Shown: positions 10,101-17,773 of the stretch, one piece after another | How the letters are laid out: every line of letters starts with the position of its first letter | Numbering within the stretch: the first letter of the stretch is position 1 | Assembly (NCBI GenBank): GCA_937991435.1 | Contig: CALKPY010000007.1 | Coordinates: 51,734 to 115,733, forward strand | DNA: 64,000 nt | Reading direction: 5' to 3' | DNA from: an uncultured Acidimicrobiales bacterium | GTDB taxonomy: Bacteria > Actinomycetota > Acidimicrobiia > Acidimicrobiales > UBA10347 | The notes under the pieces: model-generated | What the model was told of the DNA's origin: nothing | The model's database searches: none | What the model saw: only the letters and a program-made list of their open reading frames with translations | Program-made: the position numbers and the translations under genes

Positions 10101-10784
10101 TTGCGGCCAGCCCAAGCCGTCGACCCGAACCAGATAGTTCCGGTCATTCGACACCCGGAAAGAATCAAGAGGAAGCGCGATGCCATCCACGTAAATGCCG
10201 CACACGCCAGCGATCGGACCCGGAAGCCGAAGCTTCGGGTAATCGCAGCACGAGCAACCCACGTCGCAAGCCTCGTTGCAGCCCGGCCGGAACAGCTCTT
10301 TACGGATGCCGCGGAACTGTCGACCGGTAGCCATGTACAGCAGGTCCGAAGCGTACTGGATCGCACGCTCAGCCTGCTCCCACGTAATATCAGTCGAACA
10401 ACATTCGAACAGCTCGTCCGGTGTCATCCAAGGCTCAGTGACAGCATCATGAAAGATCGTCTTGCACTTCGGCGCCGGGCAACACTTACCGCCCACGGCT
10501 GGGTTGTAAGTGTCCAAAATGTACGGATGACCGTACTCATCGAGGATGTTATCCGCCACCTCAGCGAAGTCATCTTCCTCTTCGACCGTCTGAGCGTAAC
10601 CGTCCAGCCAATCTGACGCCCAGCCTTTGCAGGCGCGAATATTTAGAACCGAGTCGCGGCCGACCGGTTCTTCAGGCTCCTCGCAAACCTCATCAGGATC
10701 AGGGTCCCGCTGAAGCGCAGCGATCTTTACTTCCCTTTGAGCGCGAGTTGGCCCCGTCCCGGAATCAATGAACCGGTATCCCAT
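7116..10784 (-). CDS. Giant head-tail connector with four cysteine-rich repeats
   Basis: A 1222-residue protein with Shine-Dalgarno GGAGGG before ATG 10784. Residues about 115-245 resemble the usual actinophage head-to-tail connector (WMTPDELFECC, AIQYASDLLYMATGRQF, VCGIYVDGIALPLDSFRV). Residues about 1120-1222 resemble its C-terminal part (GGVPIQKLACAIAMGLCG, VELDMRQAWASVQAGGTG). Between them lie four tandem units of about 105-150 residues: a Trp helix (PWVQDWLDANN, WWVQDWANRNG, GWVDDYLNTNR, SWAQDWVDMTG) followed by a dense Cys/His cluster (CxxC, GAxxxC, NHCC, NHCQxxxCGC). Extra short W-x-x-E/D-Y/F motifs recur outside the units. Ordinary connectors of this type are a few hundred residues at most. 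The Cys may bind zinc or form disulfides once the virion is released. Confidence 0.75.
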   Translation of the reverse strand: MGYRFIDSGTGPTRAQREVKIAALQRDPDPDEVCEEPEEPVGRDSVLNIRACKGWASDWLDGYAQTVEEEDDFAEVADNILDEYGHPYILDTYNPAVGGKCCPAPKCKTIFHDAVTEPWMTPDELFECCSTDITWEQAERAIQYASDLLYMATGRQFRGIRKELFRPGCNEACDVGCSCCDYPKLRLPGPIAGVCGIYVDGIALPLDSFRVSNDRNYLVRVDGLGWPQGNDLARDARELIVTRRVIHAPKPPKAERLSCRTGETQTRRLAPDCPEWVEPFLKVIGYTPDDHVAPEALSVGLCSQWAADYIAAHPELLDEAEVIRPWVQDWLDANNLKVKYGKCTKCCDKYGRRCAPSGATFVCSCDDTCFTPCAGAPGNNNHCCSREGCNGPFPANHCQTSCGCSKHVVKRHTEVAYAADSCDGELLQIPDPHSKPTPDWAAEILEARGITPELGGTPNLVTLPTFARRQNIGGPRLDWWVQDWANRNGYKDVTFGHCPECLDDDGDDCNGAGASYICCPHECEPAKVKPCKGTTSNANHCCHRQGCWTAGPKPSNHCQEGRCSCRAHSHCGGRSRLQFSCDDGTGIKYTPYGDDNTPLLQIDDPAAEPKEVTGWAAEYLQDNRIKLDPVSTTSRITLPTYASGNNGLWGWVDDYLNTNRGCKRLVIGYCQECADAECNEAGATVLVCNHHHRPAPCRGLSSKPKHCCFRDSPNDCCRSADEAHQPRPANHCQHGGCGCTIATNPICPPRPAVLSSAEDQGFGLLEIADPATEPCLEGWASEYLEEAGIQVDNNSGPNIVLPTFASSHNLPSWAQDWVDMTGECVNYGECPVCTDENGLECDPVTGAVYVCDCPLPDPEPEDPCDIPEGCVAIVRTVNGKRRRYISQKTHRHCCSQLGNECCNRDNPGPYHINCCQSGHSACAPDPQDPDCEWPPTCTVTFVCEATCEELTTRGTRFPGGACATRPEPCDTWEPWMYDYFGYPQPSTGITVIKDVPKKPEAKHSWPDWLKEYFGYDTNTRPMPEPCDTFPSWVNQFLSPEDDKPVVCDDWVAEYLLAGDACGRQFDVVAREEPEIYEPVYVTRVIRDTVPDEKTASELAAQEAELKRWASLPCPAWEIEYLRGCLPPGGGVPIQKLACAIAMGLCGESGSCTIPFGVTELQREGVELDMRQAWASVQAGGTGLYEVDMWVKKVNPMGLTQRVTVHRADQYPRPRNQTLHRIC
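8010..9881 (-). repeat. Four tandem Cys/His-rich protein repeats in the connector
   Basis: Units at about residues 302-405, 438-566, 614-740 and 777-925 of the connector. Shared order: W-A-x-E/D-Y-L helix, TLPTFA-like strand, WVQDW helix, YGxCxxC, C-x(3,5)-GAxxxVC, PC-x-G, NHCC-x-R, NHCQ-x(3)-CGC. The units have diverged at protein level, so they are old duplications. Confidence 0.8.
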
Positions 10785-10800
10785 GTGGCCCTCCAGCTAG

Positions 10801-11487
10801 CTATACAGGGTCGTAATCGCAGTCGATTGAGTCAGGCAGAGTGTTGGTGCAAATTCCGCCGACAGGTCCGCCGTTCTGAACGACAGCTTGGTCATCTGGG
10901 AGAATCCATTCTCCCGGAACCGAAGGCGTCCAGTTCGGGTTGGACTCGGCGTAGCCTTCGAGTTCAAGCTCGACAGCGTTGTCGTTAGCGAACCCGATGT
11001 CGCCGGAGAGAACCCAGTTGATCGACTTGGGGATCAACCACTGGAACCACGGCCATGCTTCATCAGTCGCGCATTTGCCCTTCTCGGCGTTCTTCGCCCA
11101 GATCTCGACCTGGCGGGAACCGTCGCAGTCGACATCGTTGACGTCCGGCATCATGAAGCCTCGGGGAACAGTTCCATCGAGGAACATCTGCGAGTTGAGG
11201 AGCAGGCCGATCATGGGGACAGGGATGCCGCAGAGCATGAGGGTCAGTTCGAAGCCCTTGATTCGGGAGCAGTCGATGTCGTGGATGCAGATATCGCCGC
11301 AGCCGTCCTTGACCAGAATCTCTTCGCCGTCTTCCGTGTCGGGCGACATGGTCAATGAAACGAACCCTTTGGTGGTGATTCGCGAGTTCGGGTTTTGCGA
11401 GTGAACGAGAGCAGCGCCGCATTCGTCGTTTCGGGTGACGCGGATCCGGCAAGCCTTGATGCTCTTCGGGCAACAGAATGTACCCAT
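10801..11487 (-). CDS. Major tail (tube) protein
   Basis: A 228-residue protein. The start is taken at ATG 11487 (MGTFCCPKSIKACRIRVTR), with an AGAGG Shine-Dalgarno about nine bases upstream; the longer open frame would cross the divergent plus-strand gene. Features typical of actinophage tail tube subunits: ITTKGFVSLTMSPDTEDGEE near residue 38 (read in two parts), IKGFELTLMLCGIPVPM, and the ending NPNWTPSVPGEW with an acidic tail. It forms the tail tube around the tape measure. Eleven or so Cys is many for a tube protein and fits the Cys-rich late proteome. Confidence 0.8.
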   Translation of the reverse strand: MGTFCCPKSIKACRIRVTRNDECGAALVHSQNPNSRITTKGFVSLTMSPDTEDGEEILVKDGCGDICIHDIDCSRIKGFELTLMLCGIPVPMIGLLLNSQMFLDGTVPRGFMMPDVNDVDCDGSRQVEIWAKNAEKGKCATDEAWPWFQWLIPKSINWVLSGDIGFANDNAVELELEGYAESNPNWTPSVPGEWILPDDQAVVQNGGPVGGICTNTLPDSIDCDYDPV

Positions 11488-11623
11488 AGGGTCATACCTC
11501 TTCAGAGTTGGAGTGAGTCTGAAGGGCCGACAGAATCGCCGGTGGTGTGCCCTGTTCTTTGATCTGACTCTACCCGATCCCACGGTTTGTGGTGCGGATG
11601 GCAAACCGGCTAAGATGCAGGAC

Positions 11624-11908
11624 ATGTCTGCCACGCCACCGATGTGCAAGAAAGCGATCGTTGAGACCGCCCGTAGTTACGGGGGAGCGCCTTTCAACGA
11701 AGCGCATCTGTGGGAATACATGGGCCAGTATGAAGTGGAGTTGACTCGTGAGGGTCTCCTCGCCATGTCGACCACGTTGAAGGCGGCGTTGAGTGATGGG
11801 TTCATTGTGCCGACTGGGAAGACGTCAGAGTCTTCGATCCCGGGGGATCCCCGTCGCTCGCTTGTCGAGTACAAGCTTGGGCCGGAGGGTGGCGATCCAA
11901 CAGATTAG
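11624..11908 (+). CDS. Small protein of unknown function
   Basis: A 94-residue protein divergent from the major tail gene. The start MSATPPMCKK is preferred because TAAGAT at 11611-11616 lies seven bases before it, the spacing of the leaderless promoters in this phage; an in-frame ATG nine bases upstream is possible. The middle (HLWEYMGQYEVELTREGLL) is predicted helical and could be a small winged-helix fold, but no family was recognised. Confidence 0.55.
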   Translation: MSATPPMCKKAIVETARSYGGAPFNEAHLWEYMGQYEVELTREGLLAMSTTLKAALSDGFIVPTGKTSESSIPGDPRRSLVEYKLGPEGGDPTD

Positions 11909-11923
11909 GGCCGTTCGACCTAT

Positions 11924-11951
11924 TTAGTATCTGCCCAAACCGGGCGATAAT
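11924..11951 (+). promoter_or_regulatory. Promoter for a leaderless plus-strand operon
   Basis: TTAGTA at 11924-11929, a 16-base spacer and GATAAT at 11946-11951. The ATG at 11958 follows after exactly six bases, so transcription should start at the A of the start codon. It matches six minus-strand promoters in the right region. Confidence 0.7.
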
Positions 11952-11957
11952 ATATAT

Positions 11958-12212
11958 ATGAACGCAACGGAAACCATCACCAACATCGAAGTCTGCTTCG
12001 ACATCGACAACCAAGACTGCGACGCAGGCGACTTCTACTCAGTCATCACCGTAGAGATCTCCACCAATCGTCGTGACCTGAGCATGCCGCTCGAAGAAGC
12101 CGAAGGCTACTGGGATTTCCCAACCGGCGCCTACGGATCGCCAACCGAGCCGGACATCGTCGGCAACGACATCACCGGCTGGTTCGCTGCAGACTCCGAG
12201 TGGGTGTCATGA
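11958..12212 (+). CDS. Small acidic protein, first gene of a plus-strand operon
   Basis: An 84-residue acidic protein (MNATETITNIEVCFDIDNQD start) with no recognisable family. No Shine-Dalgarno precedes it; the start codon sits six bases after a GATAAT box, so a leaderless message is predicted. The next two genes overlap by ATGA, forming a three-gene unit on the strand opposite to the surrounding late genes. Confidence 0.7.
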   Translation: MNATETITNIEVCFDIDNQDCDAGDFYSVITVEISTNRRDLSMPLEEAEGYWDFPTGAYGSPTEPDIVGNDITGWFAADSEWVS

Positions 12213-12403
12213 ACAAGTTCGAAATCGAAGTAGCGACCAACATCCTGATCAGCGAGGGATGGCACATCGACACCAACCGCGACCAACTAGTCATGGAGCT
12301 AGAAGACCACGACATCTACGTGAACGCCGGAGACATCGGCGACTACCGCGAAGAGATCTGGTCAGACAGAGAACCCACCAACACCACGGAGAACGAATCA
12401 TGA
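12209..12403 (+). CDS. Small acidic protein, second gene of the operon
   Basis: A 64-residue protein (MNKFEIEVATNILISEGWHI start). Its ATG overlaps the previous stop as ATGA, indicating coupled translation. It is strongly acidic in the second half (YREEIWSDREPTNTTEN). Function not recognised. Confidence 0.65.
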   Translation: MNKFEIEVATNILISEGWHIDTNRDQLVMELEDHDIYVNAGDIGDYREEIWSDREPTNTTENES

Positions 12404-12648
12404 GCAAGACCCACCCAGAACTAACCGAATGGTACACCGAACGGATCGAAGATATCTGTTCGACCTTCCAAGTAGCGAGCGAACCGGAGTTCTTCTTCTT
12501 CGGGAAGTTCTACCGGTTCGAGAGCAGCGGAGGCTGGACGGTCCAAGGCCGCACCGCCAAATGGTACCGGCGCCGCGGCTGGTGGGAGACCTTCACAGCG
12601 CTCAACTACTCGCCGAGAGTCGACAACCGGCACCTCGACGCCGACTAG
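12400..12648 (+). CDS. Small aromatic-rich protein, third gene of the operon
   Basis: An 82-residue protein overlapping the previous gene by ATGA. It contains EFFFFGKFYRFESSGGW and WYRRRGWWETFTALNY, an unusually aromatic composition. Its stop overlaps the end of the convergent beta-helix gene by four bases. Function not recognised. Confidence 0.65.
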   Translation: MSKTHPELTEWYTERIEDICSTFQVASEPEFFFFGKFYRFESSGGWTVQGRTAKWYRRRGWWETFTALNYSPRVDNRHLDAD

Positions 12649-14318
12649 CCGCACGTCACTAGCTGCGCAGGCCTGGTCGACGTACAGTTCGCCACAGTCA
12701 ACGTGATAGTGCAAGTAGCACCCAAACCGTCCGTGACCGTGACCGTCTTCGTTCCGCCCGCCGGTCCAGCATCCAAACCAGACCACACGCCGGTAGCGTT
12801 ATCGAACGCCCCATCGATGAAGAAGTTCGAGTCCCGAGTGAACGGACCCATCCCGTAGTTGTCGAAGTCGATCGACCACGACTGCCCGGCGCACATCTCG
12901 CCGACCATCGCCGCCGGATCAAGCGAGCACTCAACAGCCACACCCAGCTGGACGGCGCCGATATCATTCGATGTCGCAGGTTTAGCGCAAGCCCCAGCGA
13001 CACCACCAGCGCATGACCCGCCAGCGCCAGCGCAACCGAACCCGACCGGCGGAACAGACTGGCCGAAACAAGCTGCAGCATTGTTATCGAGATTCCCTCC
13101 AGCGACGGCCGAGTAGTCGGCCGAGTTCCAGCCGACCGTTGCGAGAACGTTGTTCGTGTTCTGAACAAGTTCGACACCCGACCCGACAACGACGTTATCG
13201 AGGACGTTGTTATCAACATAGTAAGTGCCGCCCGACCCGAAGTTTTCGATCAGCTGCCCGAAAACTCCCTGAGGGGCAATGTAGCCTTTGACGGCATTCG
13301 AGCAAACATACTTGCGACGGATCGAGTTGAAGTCGGTGATGACGTTACCGCGCGGGTTCGCTGTGCCGTTACCGGCCGAGTTGGCTCGCAGACCGGCACC
13401 GTCGATCGTGTTGTTGAACACCCACATGGAAGCCGACGCAGGAGCTGTACCCGAGTCGTTCACTCCGGCCGAGATAAACGCGCCACCAATCTGGTTCACG
13501 ACGTTGTTGTAAACAAGAGTCGGTTTCGTGAAGGACCAAAGAAGCTGATGATCTTCGATATAGAAGTTTCCGTCGGTGATGTAGTTGAGGCCGATACCGG
13601 AAGAGATGACGACCTGGCGGACGCCGTTGGCCCGGTTGCCTGCGGCAAGGAACACGTAAGGTGCCGCATCGGAAGCGAACTGCTTCGAACCGAAGTGGGT
13701 GATCGCAGACCCGCCCTTGGTGTGCAGCCCGACCAGCTCGCCTTGGAAGTCGCAGTCCACGACCCCAATACCGGTGCCAGTGAAGAACGACTGAATTCCG
13801 GCGCCTTGCTTGTTCGTAGTCGTCGGGAACGTGCAGCGGCGAATCAGGATGTCGTGAACCCCTGGCCCGTTACCGGCAGCGTTATGAACACCGTCCTGGT
13901 AGTTGCCGGTGCCGCCCTGTCCCTGCCCAGACAGATAGAAAGCGCCGGACCCGGAATCGTTCTGCGTCGGGTACTCGATGATCAAGTCTTCGAAGATCAG
14001 CCCAGCGATTTCCCAGCCCTGCCCGCGAGCATTCAGGAACACTGTGCCGTCGTTGAAGATCGTCGACGTGAGTGTCGGCGGGTTGCATGGGTCCTGCGCT
14101 CCGATAATGATTTCGTTGCCGACGTACGATCCGATGTTGTTGATGCGGATGGTGTGAGCGCCGCCGGTGTTGTAGGTCCCCGGGTAGCCGAGGATCCGGT
14201 CGCCGCCTTGAATAGCGCCGCCGATCTGGTTGATGGCGTGCTGCCATGTCATCCAGGGCGCGCCCGAAGAACCGTTGTTAGAGTTCGATCCAAAATTCGC
14301 TACGAAGAAGTCAGTCAT
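12645..14318 (-). CDS. Beta-helix fibre or adhesin protein
   Basis: A 557-residue protein starting at ATG 14318 (MTDFFVANFGSNSNNGSSG) after Shine-Dalgarno AGGAAC. The sequence is a right-handed parallel beta-helix type: an N-terminal APWMTWQHAINQIGGAI segment, then many short Asn/Gly-rich turns (IRINNIG, ILIRRCTF, VVDCDFQG, VSVDNNV-like rungs). Pectate-lyase-like phage fibres and depolymerases use this fold, but no catalytic triad was seen. The last 100 residues form a Cys-containing Ig-like end (SWSIDFDNYGMGPFTRD, TVTDGLGATCTITLTV). Likely a virion surface protein. Confidence 0.65.
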   Translation of the reverse strand: MTDFFVANFGSNSNNGSSGAPWMTWQHAINQIGGAIQGGDRILGYPGTYNTGGAHTIRINNIGSYVGNEIIIGAQDPCNPPTLTSTIFNDGTVFLNARGQGWEIAGLIFEDLIIEYPTQNDSGSGAFYLSGQGQGGTGNYQDGVHNAAGNGPGVHDILIRRCTFPTTTNKQGAGIQSFFTGTGIGVVDCDFQGELVGLHTKGGSAITHFGSKQFASDAAPYVFLAAGNRANGVRQVVISSGIGLNYITDGNFYIEDHQLLWSFTKPTLVYNNVVNQIGGAFISAGVNDSGTAPASASMWVFNNTIDGAGLRANSAGNGTANPRGNVITDFNSIRRKYVCSNAVKGYIAPQGVFGQLIENFGSGGTYYVDNNVLDNVVVGSGVELVQNTNNVLATVGWNSADYSAVAGGNLDNNAAACFGQSVPPVGFGCAGAGGSCAGGVAGACAKPATSNDIGAVQLGVAVECSLDPAAMVGEMCAGQSWSIDFDNYGMGPFTRDSNFFIDGAFDNATGVWSGLDAGPAGGTKTVTVTDGLGATCTITLTVANCTSTRPAQLVTCG

Positions 14319-14326
14319 GGGGGTTC

Positions 14327-15682
14327 CTAAACGATTGCCAGTTGCCCTTCGCGGGCTGTGACTAGTTGGCGTTGCCGGGCGCCAGCGAAAGTGCCAGTCT
14401 GGCCGCAAGCATCAGTGTATGGAGCGCACAGGCCCTCAGCCGGGCCGCCGAGGAACGGCAGCAAGTTCCCGTCGACTGCCTGAGAGGTTTGCCCTTCCAA
14501 GCTGCTAGTGACCGACACCGAAGGGTTACCGCCGAGATCGAGATCGTCGAACACGCAGCAATCGACTGTGGTCGTCGAGTAGGCTTCGTCTGGCTGCCAG
14601 CTCATGTTTTCGCCGAGCATTAGAGAAGCTTCCCCATTGCCGCCCTGCCCGTTACCGGTGATGGTGGAGTGAACGATGTCGAGCCGCTCGCCTGCAGCGG
14701 CGACGTTCGTGGCGAAGATGCCTGCGTCGTCGGTGTTCGAGATCGTGGTTCCTTGGATCCGCATGTCGCCGTCGCCCTTCCAAACGCCAGCGCCATCGAA
14801 GCAGCCAGACGAAGTACCGGGCGCCGAAGTGCAACGACGAACATTGTCGATCATCGAGTCGAGAAGAAGAATGCGAGGCCCTACAACGCCTTGACCATGC
14901 AAGGCAGCAACGAACGCCGCCTGCGACTGAAGCTGGCAGTCACGCATGATCGTTCTCCGACAGACCACGTCCCAGTTACCGGGCGCTTTCGGGTCGGTCA
15001 ACGTGCCCAGCTTCTTACCAGTCCCGGATTTGACGTCGAAGATTTCACCGGTACCCGGTCCTTGCGTCCCAGACTTTTCGAGGATGCAGTCCGTTACCAG
15101 AATGTTGTTCGAGAAGGCTGTGTCGTCGCCGCCCTGCCCGATGTACAGGATCTCGCAGAACTGGTTGTTTCTGGCGCCGGTGTCGTGACCCCAGCAATGA
15201 TCGAGGGTCAGCCCGTCGATTTGTGCGATCTTGTAGATAGCGCCTTGAGCGACGTGATGGGCTTCCATATTGCATACGACGAAGTCGAAACAGGTTGGCG
15301 CCGTCGCTCCGCCTGCCGTGTCTGCGGTCCATCGCATACCGAACGCAAGCCCCCAATTCGCAAGGTTGTTGCCGTCGAGTTCGACCCCGTTGATAACCCA
15401 GCTTGTGCAACCCCAGAAGTGAAGGCAGGACCCGCCGTTCGAGGTGCGATCAAGGATGATCCACCGGTTCGGGTCGTCAACGAAAACGTTGTCGACACCG
15501 ATGATCGACTGGTAGTTCGAAAGCGTGATCTGGTTCATTGGAACGATCCACGAATTCGACTGCTGCAAGGCAGCAGCAAGCTGCGACGCGTTGAAAACTT
15601 CGCGCCGCGTCAACCCGCCGAACGTCGGATCGCATTCGTACCCGGCGAGAGGCCCGGCCTGCAAGCAGGAAGCGAGTGTCAT
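14327..15682 (-). CDS. Beta-helix fibre or adhesin protein
   Basis: A 451-residue protein starting in a TAATG overlap with the next upstream gene. It has the same fold type as its neighbour: FNASQLAAALQQSNSWIVP, then rungs such as WVINGVELDGNN, LTLDHCWGHD, ILVTDCILEKSG, IMRDCQLQSQ and LDIVHSTITGNG. This is typical of phage beta-helix tail or head fibres that touch polysaccharide. The catalytic residues of lyases were not evident. Function inferred from fold and position. Confidence 0.65.
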   Translation of the reverse strand: MTLASCLQAGPLAGYECDPTFGGLTRREVFNASQLAAALQQSNSWIVPMNQITLSNYQSIIGVDNVFVDDPNRWIILDRTSNGGSCLHFWGCTSWVINGVELDGNNLANWGLAFGMRWTADTAGGATAPTCFDFVVCNMEAHHVAQGAIYKIAQIDGLTLDHCWGHDTGARNNQFCEILYIGQGGDDTAFSNNILVTDCILEKSGTQGPGTGEIFDVKSGTGKKLGTLTDPKAPGNWDVVCRRTIMRDCQLQSQAAFVAALHGQGVVGPRILLLDSMIDNVRRCTSAPGTSSGCFDGAGVWKGDGDMRIQGTTISNTDDAGIFATNVAAAGERLDIVHSTITGNGQGGNGEASLMLGENMSWQPDEAYSTTTVDCCVFDDLDLGGNPSVSVTSSLEGQTSQAVDGNLLPFLGGPAEGLCAPYTDACGQTGTFAGARQRQLVTAREGQLAIV

Positions 15683-17298
15683 TAGAGGGGCCGATCAGTG
15701 AGCATGTACTCGACCGTCACGGAAACAATCGTTCCGCCTGAGCCGTCAGAGAATCCGCGTGGACGGACACAGTAGTCGACGTAGCCGACACTTGGTGCCA
15801 GTCCGCCAGTTACCAGATCGGCGTAATCGAATTCGCCTGCACTCACGGTTGCGGTATGCACGAGCGTGTTGCCTCGGTACAGGTCGAAGAACATGTCTTC
15901 GGTCGGGGCGTCGCCTTTCACGATGACCGACATGCAGTAGACGCGATGGTCGCGGTGGATGTCGTGCCCGTAGATGCAGTCGATCGTCGGGTCGTACGCG
16001 TAGACGCGGGCATCAAGATTGTTCTTGAGGCCAAGGTAGTTCCATGTTTTCGACACGATCGGCGGGTTCGCCCGGAACAGGGTGCATTGGGTTGTCGAAA
16101 CGTCGAAGCCGAAGATGATGTCGTTCCGTTGAGGAACTTCGTCGGCGTCAGGTTGCTCGAATTCTGTGAAGAACTTGTTGCAGAAATCCTGCACCGGGAA
16201 ACGAACGCAGGCACCTGCAGCATTCACGCCGATCAGGCGATCCCCTACAACCGGGTTAGCGGTGGACCCGGGGAGGGCCTGAAGCTCAGCACACAAATCG
16301 ATGGTGCCCGTGCCGCCAGAACCGGCGTTCGGGAAGTACCGTTTACATTCGCCGGTAGTGACATCGACGCCGATGAGTTCGATCCCGATACCTGGCACAG
16401 CGGTCTGTGTTGCTTGCGGGATCTGCTTGATCTGGTCGCACAGGTCATCGAACCGGAACCGGGTGCAGTTCCCCGTCGAGATATCGAAACCGAAGAGGAC
16501 ATCATTGGATGCCGGTCCGAGTGGCGTGTCTGAGAAATCGGTGAAAAACTGATTGCAGAAATCTTGCACCGGGAAGCGGACACAGTTCCCGTTCGAATCG
16601 AGGCCGATAAACCGGTCGCCCACTTCAGGGTTCGTTCCGGACGCCGGGAAGTTCTGAATAGCGGTGCACGTATCGATGACCGGGAATCGGACGCAATCGC
16701 CGTTCGCGTTGATGCCAATGAATCGTTCGCCGACAACCGGAACCACCCCGGAGTTCGGGAGGTTCTTGAGCGTGTCGCATGTGTCGTAGAAGAGGCCGCC
16801 ATCCGACCCGATAGTGAGGTCGTTACCGGCAGCGCCCGACAGAAGAAGAATGTTGACGATGTGGTCCGAGGTCCCGGATTGCGAAACACCGGTAGGCGTG
16901 CCGTTTGTGGTGACTACAAGATCAGGAATGTTCGGCGTCGACACGCACACTTCGATCGCGGCACAGTTCAGGTAGGCCGCCCCGTCAGTCCCGAGGGTGA
17001 TCAGGTTCCCGGCGTTGTTCGAAACGACAACGGTCGGCGGGACGCAGCCTGCTACTGCGGCACAGTTCAGGTAGGCGCCGTCATCGCTGCCAGAGGTGAT
17101 CAGGTTCCCGGTGTTCTGAGAAACGATGGTGCAGTTGCATTCGTCGTTGGTGCAGTGAGTTAACGACTGAGGGTTTCCGGTCCATGCGACGCCGGTCGGG
17201 AGGGTATAGGTTTTCGTGTTTGTCGAAAGGTCGATGTCGACGATGACGGTTTGGCCGTCTGGGGCGCACAGGTTAGTTGTGACGTTGCACGATGACAC
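15682..17298 (-). CDS. Modular fibre-like structural protein
   Basis: A 538-residue protein with a GTG start at 17298 supported by AGGAGA upstream. Residues about 1-50 carry a module shared with three neighbouring genes (NLCAPDGQTVIVDIDL, GVAWTGNPQSL, a Cys at each end). Then come repeats of VVGDRFIGLDSNGNCVRFPV type (at least four copies), each ending in a Cys-containing DFCNQFF or similar. The C-terminus after about residue 400 is a beta-sandwich-like domain. Probably virion-associated. Confidence 0.6.
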   Translation of the reverse strand: MSSCNVTTNLCAPDGQTVIVDIDLSTNTKTYTLPTGVAWTGNPQSLTHCTNDECNCTIVSQNTGNLITSGSDDGAYLNCAAVAGCVPPTVVVSNNAGNLITLGTDGAAYLNCAAIEVCVSTPNIPDLVVTTNGTPTGVSQSGTSDHIVNILLLSGAAGNDLTIGSDGGLFYDTCDTLKNLPNSGVVPVVGERFIGINANGDCVRFPVIDTCTAIQNFPASGTNPEVGDRFIGLDSNGNCVRFPVQDFCNQFFTDFSDTPLGPASNDVLFGFDISTGNCTRFRFDDLCDQIKQIPQATQTAVPGIGIELIGVDVTTGECKRYFPNAGSGGTGTIDLCAELQALPGSTANPVVGDRLIGVNAAGACVRFPVQDFCNKFFTEFEQPDADEVPQRNDIIFGFDVSTTQCTLFRANPPIVSKTWNYLGLKNNLDARVYAYDPTIDCIYGHDIHRDHRVYCMSVIVKGDAPTEDMFFDLYRGNTLVHTATVSAGEFDYADLVTGGLAPSVGYVDYCVRPRGFSDGSGGTIVSVTVEYMLTDRPL

Positions 17299-17371
17299 CG
17301 CGTGTTCTCCTACAGAAATTTTGGAGTACGGGTGGTGCGGCCATCGAGGCCCCGCGCTTTATGTCCCTATG

Positions 17372-17545
17372 CTAGCCGCTGGACTCCTCGGAAGGAGGAT
17401 CCTCTGGCAACATCGCCCAATGGGAGACTTGCATGAGAGGAACTCGAACATTGCCGAGGATAAGGATGCCGTCGTTTACTTGTTCCTGATCGGCGTCGGT
17501 GACGTCGAAGAAGGACCCGTCGAGGCGGAAGATTCTGAAGTTCAT
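17372..17545 (-). CDS. Small protein of unknown function
   Basis: A 57-residue open frame (MNFRIFRLDGSFFDVTDADQ start, ending PPSEESSG) lying downstream of the fibre-like gene cluster. Upstream GGG is a weak ribosome site. The Leu/Val pattern ILILGNVRVPLMQVSHW suggests a small beta-fold. Codon use resembles the surrounding genes, which supports it being real. Confidence 0.5.
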   Translation of the reverse strand: MNFRIFRLDGSFFDVTDADQEQVNDGILILGNVRVPLMQVSHWAMLPEDPPSEESSG

Positions 17546-17554
17546 CCCTGGAGC

Positions 17555-17593
17555 TTATGCTCCGAGTCCTTGTTCTTGCAAGGCGCCGGACAT
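17555..17593 (-). pseudogene. Twelve-codon remnant of a fibre gene C-terminus
   Basis: The frame reads MSGALQEQGLGA and then TAA. Both large fibre-like proteins upstream end with TLADVILALQEQGL plus two residues, so this short frame looks like the leftover 3' end of a lost gene copy rather than an independent gene. Confidence 0.4.
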
Positions 17594-17603
17594 AAGTTTG
17601 GCC

Positions 17604-17765
17604 TTAAATAGTTTCGGGGATTGAGCCGGAAGCGACCACGGCAGCTACCTGAGCTTCATGAATCTCGGCGTCGTCCGCATAGACGCGGCCTACCACTTTG
17701 TCGCCGTCGCAGATGCAGGTATGGGCAGGTGTTTCGCCTGAGGCGGGGATCTTTACTACGTCCAT
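17604..17765 (-). CDS. Small protein of unknown function
   Basis: A 53-residue open frame starting at ATG 17765, nine bases after the stop of the YadA-like gene (MDVVKIPASGETPAHTCICD start). It has a CxC pair near residue 17 and a helical second half (IHEAQVAAVVASG). Compact spacing and coding bias support a real gene. Function not recognised. Confidence 0.5.
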   Translation of the reverse strand: MDVVKIPASGETPAHTCICDGDKVVGRVYADDAEIHEAQVAAVVASGSIPETI

Positions 17766-17773
17766 GAGGACTC

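Noticed and set aside
9486..10616. Plus-strand 376-codon open frame opposite the connector
   Set aside because: The minus frame has coherent Cys repeats and connector ends; the plus frame does not.
13548..14330. Plus-strand 260-codon open frame opposite the beta-helix gene
   Set aside because: A shadow of the repetitive minus gene. No RBS, promoter or domain.
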